This document shows positions 36,288-43,201 of a stretch of 64,000 bases of DNA, in pieces; within the stretch, counting starts at the first letter, position 1; each line of letters begins with the position of its first letter. The stretch is from assembly GCA_016124445.1 (NCBI GenBank), contig WGNR01000012.1, forward strand, positions 682,001 to 746,000, written 5' to 3'. Origin of the DNA: a bacterium. GTDB lineage: Bacteria; Planctomycetota; Planctomycetia; Pirellulales; Pirellulaceae. The position numbers were made by a program, and so were the translations under genes. The notes under the pieces are model-generated. The model saw only the letters and a list, made by a program, of their open reading frames with translations. It ran no database searches and was not told the DNA's origin.

Positions 36288-36438
36288 TTGTCGTTTGGGA
36301 AAAAGGCTCGACACTCTTCAGGCGCGCCTTGCGGTCGACTAAACTAAGATGTCGGAAAACGACGCCCCATGTCGGGCTTCTATTGCACGCCATGCCGCCT
36401 TGCCGCGGCTCTTGACCTTCAGTCCGAGGTTCCCCCCC

Positions 36439-37248
36439 ATGAAAATGCATCGCCTATTTGGCATCTCGTTGTTGTTTGTGCTTACGTTCGCCGTTGTCCT
36501 GCCGGCGGAAGACAAAGCCGAAAAGAAAGAAGGAGAGTGGGTTCAGCTATTCAACGGCAAAGACCTCTCAGGCTGGATTCCGAAGATTCGCTACCACGAG
36601 ATGGGCGAGAATCCTTACGACACTTTCCGAGTTGAAGATGGCCTGCTGACCGTTTCGTACAAAGACGGATACAAGGATGGATTCAATCAGACCTTCGGCC
36701 ATCTGTTCTACGAAAAACCGTTCAGCAACTATCGTCTGCGAGTTGAATACCGCTTCATCGGTGACCAGTGCAAAGATGGTCCTGGCTGGGCATTTCGTAA
36801 CAGCGGCATCATGATCCATGGCGAATCGCCGAAGACCATGGGCAAGGATCAGGACTTTCCCGCTTCGATTGAAGTTCAACTGCTAGGGGGTAAAGAGGAA
36901 GGCAAACGAACGACCGCCAACCTTTGCACGCCGGGAACCAACGTTGTGATGGATGGCAAATTGTTCCTGCCACATTGCACCAGCAGCACCTCGAAAACCT
37001 ATCGCGGCGACCAGTGGGTTACCTGCGAAGTGGAAGTGCATGGCAACGGTACGATCAAGCACATCATGGAAGGCAAAGTGGTTCTGGAATATACAAAGCC
37101 ACAGCTCGATCCGCGTGATGCACACTCGAAGGAGCTGATCGAAAAGGCTGGTGGCGAGATCATGCTTTCCGGCGGAACGATCTCGCTGCAGTCGGAAAGC
37201 CATCCGTGCCAATTCCGCAAAGTCGAGATCATGGAACTCGACGAGTAA
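36439..37248 (+). CDS. Secreted DUF1080 (3-keto-disaccharide hydrolase-like) protein
   Basis: A 269-residue protein. ATG 36439 starts a signal peptide (MHRLFGISLLFVLTFAVVLPA); the longer frame adds 30 unsupported codons. The DUF1080 concanavalin-like domain covers the rest: WVQLFNGKDLSGW at the start, FRVEDGLLTVSYKDG, YRLRVEYRFIGD, NSGIMIHGE, FPASIEVQLLGG, VTCEVEVHGNGTIKHIMEGKVVLEY and a closing ISLQSESHPCQFRKVEIMEL. The family includes hydrolases or lyases acting on 3-keto-sugars and is greatly expanded in planctomycetes that feed on polysaccharides. A bidirectional terminator follows. Confidence 0.9.
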   Translation: MKMHRLFGISLLFVLTFAVVLPAEDKAEKKEGEWVQLFNGKDLSGWIPKIRYHEMGENPYDTFRVEDGLLTVSYKDGYKDGFNQTFGHLFYEKPFSNYRLRVEYRFIGDQCKDGPGWAFRNSGIMIHGESPKTMGKDQDFPASIEVQLLGGKEEGKRTTANLCTPGTNVVMDGKLFLPHCTSSTSKTYRGDQWVTCEVEVHGNGTIKHIMEGKVVLEYTKPQLDPRDAHSKELIEKAGGEIMLSGGTISLQSESHPCQFRKVEIMELDE

Positions 37249-37275
37249 GCCAAGTCCCACTTTGCCGGGTACTAA

Positions 37276-37328
37276 AAAACAACGGCACGAATGTTTGGTT
37301 GATCCAATCATTCGTGCCGTTTTGTTTT
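37276..37328. terminator. Strong bidirectional terminator
   Basis: AACGGCACGAATG at 37281-37293 pairs perfectly with CATTCGTGCCGTT at 37309-37321 (13 base pairs). An A-run precedes and a TTGTTTTTG tract follows, so it can serve both the DUF1080 gene and the convergent hydrolase gene. Confidence 0.85.
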
Positions 37329-37358
37329 TGGCAGAACAGATCTGTACGTTGCGTAACT

Positions 37359-37456
37359 GTAGGGTGCGAGAAGTGAGGCAACGCCGAACGCATCGCACCA
37401 TATTCTTGCGTTGGAAATCGTATTCGGTGCGATTCGCTGCGCTGCTCGCACCCTAC
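37359..37456. repeat. Inverted-repeat intergenic element
   Basis: GTAGGGTGCGAG at 37359-37370 is matched by its exact complement CTCGCACCCTAC at 37445-37456, enclosing 74 bases with further partial symmetry (GGTGCGATTCGC and GCATCGCACC). GCGTA also flanks both ends. It has the look of a small repetitive intergenic element (REP- or MITE-like) wedged between convergent genes. No second copy is in the window, so repeat status is inference. Confidence 0.5.
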
Positions 37457-37474
37457 GCAAGACAAAGCGTTGGG

Positions 37475-38212
37475 TTACTCTTTCTTCTTCTCTGGCAACT
37501 TGTGCGACAGCAGCCACTCGAAGAACTCTTCGTTCTCGTAGGTTTCGGTCCAGCTATCGTGACCTGCTTCGGGATAGATGGTCAGTTTCGGATTGCCACC
37601 CTTTTCTTTGAGCAGCTTGACCATCTCTTCGGCGTGCGAGACCTTCACCACGGGATCTTTGCCTCCGTGGAAAACCCAGGTCGGGATCGTGGCAATCTTC
37701 TCGACGACCGTCGGATCGGAAGGACCGCAGATCGGAGCAATGGCGGCCAATTCATCAGCCATCGCACCGGCGACCTGCCAGGTACCGCGGCCACCCATGC
37801 TTAGGCCCGTAACGTAAACTCGATTCCGATCGACATTATGAATCTCTTCGATGTGCTTCATCAGGGCGACAACGTCTTCCGTGATCCACCAGGTACCTTT
37901 CGGGCACTGCGGAGCGACCATGATGAATGGAAAGTCTTTTCCGTTTTGGATCAGCTTCGGAGGACCATGCTTCTTGACCAGTGTCAGGTCATCGCCGCGC
38001 TCGCCGGCACCATGCAGGAAGAGAACCAGCGGCCAATGTTCTTTCTTTTCATAGTCTTCGGGCAGATAGAGCAGGAAGTCGATTTCCTTGCCGCCCGGCA
38101 AGTCGTAGGTTTCTTCCGTCATCCGAGCCAGCTCTTTCTCCTCGGCCTGGAGAGACGACACCTGGGGCAAAAGAATCAACAGAGCGGCTGTCAGCAAAAG
38201 GGGGAATTTCAT
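37475..38212 (-). CDS. Secreted alpha/beta hydrolase (phospholipase/carboxylesterase-like)
   Basis: A 245-residue serine hydrolase with a signal peptide (residues 1-23). The oxyanion region FLHGAGERGDD is at 65-75, the nucleophile Ser138 in GLSMGG, Asp186 in GGKDPVV and His218 in EAGHDSW. This layout fits the feruloyl-esterase/PHB-depolymerase and prolyl-oligopeptidase-like hydrolases common in polysaccharide degraders. Substrate unknown. The C-terminus is a Lys/Glu-rich tail. It converges on the DUF1080 gene and may work on related secreted substrates, which is inference. Confidence 0.88.
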   Translation of the reverse strand: MKFPLLLTAALLILLPQVSSLQAEEKELARMTEETYDLPGGKEIDFLLYLPEDYEKKEHWPLVLFLHGAGERGDDLTLVKKHGPPKLIQNGKDFPFIMVAPQCPKGTWWITEDVVALMKHIEEIHNVDRNRVYVTGLSMGGRGTWQVAGAMADELAAIAPICGPSDPTVVEKIATIPTWVFHGGKDPVVKVSHAEEMVKLLKEKGGNPKLTIYPEAGHDSWTETYENEEFFEWLLSHKLPEKKKE

Positions 38213-38362
38213 AGGGGGAGACCTTTAAGAGAAAGGGGGGAAGTTGTCTCTATTCTAGTTCACCCGGTTGGGCGATTTCTACTTTGCTGGGTAAAGCTTT
38301 GCCTGAATCGCACGGCGCTGCTAAAACGAATTCGGCCAGAGACCTTAGGTACCGGGGGATAC

Positions 38363-39103
38363 ATGTCGACCAACTATGCCATTTTGCGCGAAGCCGATTG
38401 CCGATTAGATCGCAACAAGGCGGCTAAGCTCATGGCACCCTTGCTCGGTCTTTCTTACGCCGAGATGCTCCAGGACTTACACGATCGACCCGGCATTCTG
38501 GCTCGGAATGTTCCTCATGATGCCGCGCGGGAAGCGGCCAAGACTTTGATCGTCGCTGGCATGCCATGCCGCGTGGTTCACGAAGATCACCTGATCGAAG
38601 TGCCAGTGCCTCCCAAGACGACGGTTCGCGAAATGGAGTTTTACGAAGAGCATCTCGTCTTTCGCTCAACCGGCTGGGAAGGGCATGTCCCGTGGAAGAG
38701 CATTCGCCTGCTGGACATCATTCAGGAATCAACCACCAAAACGGAGTTAGTCCCCAGCGCGCCGGACGAATGCTCGGCCGATCCCCGGCCAACGGCAGCC
38801 ACGCTGCGGCGCAGGAAATTTGAGTTGGGCATCTTTCTCGAAATCGTCTGCACCGAGCCGGTAATGCGAATGCGGATCGACCGGAGCTTGTTTGGCTATA
38901 AGACGACCGGACTGAAAATGCATACCAGCCGGGAACTCAACTTCCGAGCGTTGTGCATTGCCATGCACATGCGTAGCGAGGACGCTCTGACGGGGCCAGG
39001 GTTCGCCTGGATCTCGAAGGGAAACAACTCGCACCACAACAATGGCAACTCTCGCAAGAAATTCGAGAATCTGGCCACCTGGCTGCTGACCCTGGAAGCA
39101 TAA
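38363..39103 (+). CDS. Conserved-looking soluble protein of unknown function
   Basis: A 246-residue protein from ATG 38363; the open frame goes back over the divergent hydrolase gene, where it is a shadow. It begins MSTNYAILREADCRLDRNKAAKLMAPLLGLSYAEM, an N-terminal alpha/beta unit similar to domains that bind short peptides or regulators. VVHEDHLIEVPVPPKTTVREMEF and FRSTGWEGHVPWKSIRLLDI follow. The C-terminal half contains FELGIFLEIVCTEPVMRMRIDRS and a conserved-looking KFENLATWLLTLEA end. No enzyme motif is visible. A strong bidirectional terminator follows 45 bases on. Confidence 0.7.
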   Translation: MSTNYAILREADCRLDRNKAAKLMAPLLGLSYAEMLQDLHDRPGILARNVPHDAAREAAKTLIVAGMPCRVVHEDHLIEVPVPPKTTVREMEFYEEHLVFRSTGWEGHVPWKSIRLLDIIQESTTKTELVPSAPDECSADPRPTAATLRRRKFELGIFLEIVCTEPVMRMRIDRSLFGYKTTGLKMHTSRELNFRALCIAMHMRSEDALTGPGFAWISKGNNSHHNNGNSRKKFENLATWLLTLEA

Positions 39104-39147
39104 CGGTAAGACCAACAACGATTCGTTGATGGGAAGAGTCGATAAAA

Positions 39148-39185
39148 AAAGCAGCCCGAGAGATTGCTCTCGGGCTGCTTTCTTT
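39148..39185. terminator. Bidirectional terminator
   Basis: AAAGCAGCCCGAGAG at 39148-39162 pairs perfectly with CTCTCGGGCTGCTTT at 39167-39181 over an ATTG loop, with A-run and T-run on the two sides. It separates the convergent unknown gene and RRM gene. Confidence 0.92.
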
Positions 39186-39240
39186 GATTTGAAATCTTTG
39201 GTTTGGACGATTGCCGACCAGGATGTCAGCAAAAGGGGTC

Positions 39241-39573
39241 TTAACGACCGCCGCGGTAACCACCGCGATCGCCGCCACGGCCACCGCCGCGAGGACCACC
39301 ACCACCACCGCCACCCGGACGGCTTTCGCGTTCGCGAGCTTCATTAACGACCAGCTTGCGGCCTTCGCAATCGTAGCCATTCAGGGCGTCGATCGCCGAA
39401 GTCGCATCTTGGTCGCTGTCCATTTCGACGAAACCGAAGCCGCGCGAACGACCCGTTTCACGATCAGAAATGACGCTCACGTAAGCGACGGTACCATACG
39501 GAGAGAACAGGTTCTCCAGGTCGGATTGGGTGTAGTTGTAGGGCAGGTTGCCTACGTACAGTTTCTTCTTCAC
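39241..39573 (-). CDS. RRM-domain RNA-binding protein with RGG tail
   Basis: A 110-residue RNA-binding protein of the small bacterial RRM type. RNP2 is LYVGNL (5-10) and RNP1 is RGFGFVEM (44-51), with aromatic RNA-stacking residues Tyr6, Phe46 and Phe48. The RRM ends near residue 82. The tail from 85 is Gly/Arg-rich with several RGG-like triplets, which add nonspecific RNA affinity. Such proteins in cyanobacteria and planctomycetes respond to cold. The gene is monocistronic with a shared terminator, and the 430 bases upstream could hold a regulated leader. Confidence 0.95.
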   Translation of the reverse strand: MKKKLYVGNLPYNYTQSDLENLFSPYGTVAYVSVISDRETGRSRGFGFVEMDSDQDATSAIDALNGYDCEGRKLVVNEARERESRPGGGGGGGPRGGGRGGDRGGYRGGR

Positions 39574-40003
39574 AGATCTAGACCTACTAGCAAAAGAGAG
39601 ACAGAAAATCGTGATAGATCAGATTCGCTCGATCAGGCGTCACACCTTTGCCGGGCAGGCTCGGTGTGCCATTCACATCATCTATGCAGTAGCGTGGCGC
39701 CTACCGCGTCTTTCTGTTGCCAAAATCGTCAACTAGTAGGTGGTTCGAGCGATGCCAGGAAAGCATCCGAACAAACGGACGAACTTGAGCAAGAAGGCCC
39801 AATCCGCCATTGCGTCTCTCAAAAAACACATCTAACAGGTCGAACTTTGCAGGCAGGTTTACCGCCCTACATAGATTCAAGAATGAATGTATCGACCCCC
39901 GAGAAGTGGAGTCAATGGGAAAACGTACCGATCGTGCCCAAATGTTCGAAACAGTTAAAAATTCACCGTTTCGCAGCCTGGGGTGTTGGTTTTCGACCGA
40001 GAA
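39574..40003. other. Intergenic region upstream of the RRM gene
   Basis: 430 bases between the RRM gene start and the end of a FliL-like lipoprotein gene, both on the minus strand. I see no gene. A 27-codon Lys-rich frame on the plus strand (near 39750) is not supported. The long leader in front of a cold-shock-type RNA-binding gene could be regulatory, but I could not identify a specific structure by eye. Confidence 0.4.
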
Positions 40004-40441
40004 CTACCGGGTTTTGACCCGAAAATGACTCACGAAGATATCGCTCAGCTTGCCGTCGTCGATCAGCCGGTTGACCTCCATCAACAGCCGCCGGCGGAAC
40101 ATCACCAAGTCGGGATCTTCCAGCTCTTCGATCGTCGACTCGCGGGAAACGATCATCACCCGATCGCGGATCCGATACTTCTTCTTTTCGAGTTCCGTCT
40201 CCAAGCCTGCCAGATCGTCAGCTTTCACCAGACCAGCCAGCGAAAAGTCAAACTTCGTCTGGGTGTTGGAGGCAGGATAATAGGCCCGAAAGGCATAGTC
40301 GCCGATCGCAACTTCCGTCGGCGGCTCCTGTGGTTCCTCTTCCGCGAGCGCGGCTTGATCCGTATCGCTGACACCGCAGCCAACTGCCGGCAGCAGACAG
40401 AGAACCAACATCAGGCCGTTTATCGTCCAGTTGCCCATCAT
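40004..40441 (-). CDS. FliL-like lipoprotein A
   Basis: A 145-residue protein with a lipoprotein signal ending LLPAVGC, so Cys22 would be lipidated. The mature N-terminus is acidic (EEEPQEPPTE). The rest resembles the periplasmic domain of FliL: a start strand IGDYAFRAYYP, FSLAGLVKADDLAGLETEL, then the FliL-like end with RIRDRVMIVSRESTIEELEDPDLVMFRRRLLMEVN and GKLSDIFVSHFRVKT. Its ATG overlaps the stop of the upstream gene by one base (TAATG), so the two are translationally coupled. No flagellar genes are present. The FliL relation is my reading of the pattern and needs a profile search. Confidence 0.75.
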   Translation of the reverse strand: MMGNWTINGLMLVLCLLPAVGCGVSDTDQAALAEEEPQEPPTEVAIGDYAFRAYYPASNTQTKFDFSLAGLVKADDLAGLETELEKKKYRIRDRVMIVSRESTIEELEDPDLVMFRRRLLMEVNRLIDDGKLSDIFVSHFRVKTR

Positions 40442-40935
40442 TAGTATCGTTCCAAGGCGATATTCGAAAACACGAATCGTTTGATCACGCCGCGTCCCAC
40501 CTCTTCTTCGCTGTAGTCTCGCAGCTGCGAACGGATCAGTTGCAATTCCGGATCGGCCAGATCAATCAGGTTGGCATGCCGGCAGGTTCGGATGATTTCA
40601 TCCGAAAGCTCACCGCGGCGCTGCTCCAGGTAAGCCTTGACCCGCTGTTCGTCCGCTTTGCTGACCAGGCAGTGCAGGTCGTAATTCAGGGAAACGCTCT
40701 CTTGGTAGCTGTTCAGATCAGGCTGACGGGTCGGGTCGTCTGCAATGAGAACCGAAATGGTGAAGTGCCCCAGATCGATTTCGACCCAATCATGCTTCTC
40801 GAGCGAGAACAGCAATTCCTCGTTCGCCGAAGCTGACTGTTCGCAGCCAATCGCTGCCAGACTACCGACGAGCAGAAATAACAGCGCCAAGTAACGCTGG
40901 CTGGTAGATATGAAAGGAAGGGAACTGTTGTCCAT
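40441..40935 (-). CDS. FliL-like lipoprotein B
   Basis: A 164-residue protein with a hydrophobic signal (YLALLFLLVGSLAAIGC), where Cys31 is the predicted lipid site. The mature part shares the pattern of its neighbours: WVEIDLGHFTISVLIADDP, a central SLNYDLHCLVSKADEQRVKAYLEQRRGEL, then DEIIRTCRHANLIDLADPELQLIRSQLRDY and a final IKRFVFSNIALERY. The DL-x-DPEL-x-x-IR phrase lines up with DPDL-x-x-FR in lipoprotein A and DL-x-x-LR in C. It is first in a two-gene operon with A. Function unknown. Confidence 0.75.
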   Translation of the reverse strand: MDNSSLPFISTSQRYLALLFLLVGSLAAIGCEQSASANEELLFSLEKHDWVEIDLGHFTISVLIADDPTRQPDLNSYQESVSLNYDLHCLVSKADEQRVKAYLEQRRGELSDEIIRTCRHANLIDLADPELQLIRSQLRDYSEEEVGRGVIKRFVFSNIALERY

Positions 40936-41175
40936 CTAGGCAAAACTCGTGGTACGAAGCGCGGCTTGATACTCTCCGGAAAGGATAGAACACAGCAGCC
41001 AGACGTCGAACGGAAATCGGTCATTTCGCGACAGGCCGCAATCTGCTTGGTACGCTTCTAACGAATGGACTGCAACCCTATGCCATAAAACAGGTTACGA
41101 ATTGGCCTCCATAGCCCGGATCGCGACCTAAACTAGAGAAACCTCGGTCCGATTCCCTAAATTCCTGGTTCCAGC

Positions 41176-41649
41176 ATGGCCGATCGCCCACAACTCTCTG
41201 CGCCAAAGCGTCACCGCCAGGTGATGTTGGGGTGGGCTGGTGCGCTGCTGATCGCCGGTTTGCTGACCGGCTGCGGCAAGCCATATCCTCAGCCTCAGAA
41301 AGCGGCCAAGGATATGCCGGATGCGTTGGTTCCGGTGGAAGTCGATCTTGGACAGTTTGAATGCACGATCCCCAACGATCGCACCAACAGCACGATCACG
41401 ATCGATTTTCACCCATTCGCGAAGATGCCACGTTACAAGTCGGACGAGCTGCAGGAACTCCTGAAAACCCACCAAAACCGTTTCCGCCACGACGTTTTGT
41501 TGGGTGTCCGAAAATTCGACCGGCCTACGCTCAACGAACCAGATTTGACAACCTTGCGGAATGAAATCCGGGGCTCGATTGATGCCATCTTGCCGGAAAA
41601 CAAGATCGAGTTGATCGGCTTCTACAACTTCCAATTCCTGGAAGAATAG
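41176..41649 (+). CDS. FliL-like lipoprotein C
   Basis: A 157-residue lipoprotein, signal LGWAGALLIAGLLTGC, with Cys33 as the likely lipid site. The mature region starts VEVDLGQFECTIPNDRTNST, nearly the same opening strand as lipoprotein B (VEIDLGHF), and closes with HQNRFRHDVLLGVRKFDRPTLNEPDLTTLRNEIRGSID and IELIGFYNFQFLEE. It is divergent from B across a 240-base gap. Shared architecture and adjacency show that the three arose by duplication. In FliL the corresponding domain forms rings around the flagellar stator; here, without flagellar genes, another role is likely. Confidence 0.75.
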   Translation: MADRPQLSAPKRHRQVMLGWAGALLIAGLLTGCGKPYPQPQKAAKDMPDALVPVEVDLGQFECTIPNDRTNSTITIDFHPFAKMPRYKSDELQELLKTHQNRFRHDVLLGVRKFDRPTLNEPDLTTLRNEIRGSIDAILPENKIELIGFYNFQFLEE

Positions 41650-41670
41650 CTGCCCGCGCTAGAGGCGCAA

Positions 41671-41696
41671 AAAAAGGGACTCGCGAACGAGTCCCT
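41671..41696 (-). terminator. Terminator of the scpB gene
   Basis: AGGGACTCG at 41675-41683 pairs with CGAGTCCCT at 41688-41696 over CGAA. On the minus strand the hairpin is followed by a T8 run. It lies about 40 bases after the scpB stop and also just past the convergent lipoprotein C gene. Confidence 0.88.
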
Positions 41697-41737
41697 CGGT
41701 GAATTGCAGGGTCTGTGGGAAGTTGCTGGCGGCGAAA

Positions 41738-43018
41738 TTACTCTTCTTCGTCGTCGTCCCAGTCCTCTTCCTCTTCATCATCGTCGTCGAAGTCATCGTC
41801 CTCTTCTTCATCATCTTCCCAGTCCTCGTCGTCCTCGTCGTCTTCGACTTCTTCCCATTCTCCCTCGTCTTCCTCTTCGTCGAGTTCATCTTCGTCGTAT
41901 TCCTCGTCGTCCTCTTCGTCCTCGAACTCGTCGTCCCAGTCCTCGTCGTAATCGTCTTCGTCGTCTTCTTCGTCCTCGTCTTCATCCTCTTCGGGCATCT
42001 CGTCATCGTAGCCGTCGTCGTCTTCGTAAAGATCGTCCTCTTCATCCTCGATGGGAGGGGCCTGGGCCAGGGGACCTTCCGGGCTCAAGACAGCCACGGT
42101 CGTGCCCTCGGCGGTCAAAGAATCGCTGTCGATGGCGGGGGTGATTGGGGCAAGTGTGGTTGTCACCGATGTCTCCTTTTGATCGTCAACCTGACAGGCC
42201 GCAGACGCGTCGGTCTCGGCTTCGAATCGTCGAAACTCATCTTTCCGGGGCAAGTCTTCCAGGGAACGGAACCCAAACATCCGCAAAAAACTCGAAGTTG
42301 TCGCGTAGAGGAATGGACGTCCCAATTCCTCACTTCTTCCTCGGATTTGGACCAGGTCCCGATCCATCAATTGGCGAATTATTTCGCCGCAATTTACGCC
42401 GCGAATCGCCTCGACATCGGCCCTCAGGACTGGTTGCCGATAGGCAATAATCGCCAGCGTTTCCATGGCTGGAGTCGATAACCGTGTCGGGTCGTCAGCT
42501 CCCACCACCCGCCGAACCCAGTCGGCGAACTTCCCCCGAGTGAGCAGTTGGTAACCGCCAGCCAGCTCTTCGATGCGAAAGGCACGATTCGCCGCATCGT
42601 AAAGCCGATTCAGGGAACGCACTAGTGTACGGGCTTCGGTGCCGTCCGCCAAGTTGGCAAGCTGGGCCAATTTACGGGAAGTTAGCGGTTGCTTGGCGAT
42701 GAACAAAATCGCCTCCAATCGCTGCATTCGCCGATTGCGAATTACGGGACCTTTGGCCTTTTTCGGTCGTCCGCGCCGTTTTCTTCGGCAAAGTCGGACA
42801 ACTTTCTTGCGAGCATTTTCCGCACTCAATGCGCACGACACCAACTGCCCCCAACGTCGGGCGGCAAGCGGACTAACAAGGTGGAAAAACGAACGCGTCA
42901 AGAGGCAACCCCCAGCCAGTTTAAACAGCCAAGTCCTCATTTCTAGCGAAACGACGCCCCGGGTCAAATAGCGGGCTCCACTATGCGGACGCGGATTGCG
43001 GCCTGCAATCGCAAACAT
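41738..43018 (-). CDS. scpB: ScpB-like chromosome segregation protein with acidic tail
   Basis: A 426-residue protein. Residues ~95-275 are the two winged-helix domains of ScpB, the kleisin-associated subunit of the SMC-ScpAB condensin: RMQRLEAILFIAKQPLTSRKLAQLANL, FRIEELAGGYQLLTRGKFADWV, LSTPAMETLAIIAYRQPVLRADVEAIRGVN, RDLVQIRGRSEELGRPFLYATTSSFLRMFGF. Two features are unusual: a basic N-terminal stretch (RRKRRGRPKKAKG) and, from ~330 to the end, about 100 residues that are almost only Asp and Glu. ScpB usually has no more than a short tail. ATG 43018 is the longest start; 42940 is possible. No scpA or smc gene is nearby. Confidence 0.88.
   Translation of the reverse strand: MFAIAGRNPRPHSGARYLTRGVVSLEMRTWLFKLAGGCLLTRSFFHLVSPLAARRWGQLVSCALSAENARKKVVRLCRRKRRGRPKKAKGPVIRNRRMQRLEAILFIAKQPLTSRKLAQLANLADGTEARTLVRSLNRLYDAANRAFRIEELAGGYQLLTRGKFADWVRRVVGADDPTRLSTPAMETLAIIAYRQPVLRADVEAIRGVNCGEIIRQLMDRDLVQIRGRSEELGRPFLYATTSSFLRMFGFRSLEDLPRKDEFRRFEAETDASAACQVDDQKETSVTTTLAPITPAIDSDSLTAEGTTVAVLSPEGPLAQAPPIEDEEDDLYEDDDGYDDEMPEEDEDEDEEDDEDDYDEDWDDEFEDEEDDEEYDEDELDEEEDEGEWEEVEDDEDDEDWEDDEEEDDDFDDDDEEEEDWDDDEEE
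41741..42051. repeat. Strand-biased low-complexity tract encoding the acidic tail
   Basis: About 310 bases made almost wholly of TCN and TTC triplets on the plus strand (GAN/GAR on the coding strand). It is a polypyrimidine/polypurine-biased tract with near-triplet periodicity, prone to slippage, and encodes the ScpB acidic tail. Confidence 0.8.
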
Positions 43019-43116
43019 TTGGTTCCCGCAATCAGCATGGGGCCACCTGACTGTCCAAATTACAAGCCATCAAAAACCGATTCGGCTTTTGCCTCCGGTG
43101 AGGTTCGCCGCTTGAA

Positions 43117-43147
43117 TTGACAGCAACAACCGTCATTCTGGTAGATA
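43117..43147 (+). promoter_or_regulatory. Possible promoter of the proton-ATPase gene
   Basis: TTGACA at 43117-43122 is followed, after 19 bases, by TAGATA (43142-43147). The spacing is longer than ideal, so this is a weak candidate. It lies 55 bases before the ATPase start. Confidence 0.3.
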
Positions 43148-43201
43148 GGTGATGATATACGTCGAATTTGACGACGAGTCTTCCAGCAGCAGGGACATGC
43201 C

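Noticed and set aside
41741..42051. Microsatellite or non-coding repeat
   Set aside because: The tract is in frame with ScpB and mixes GAN/GAR codons and Tyr/Trp, so it is a coding acidic tail.
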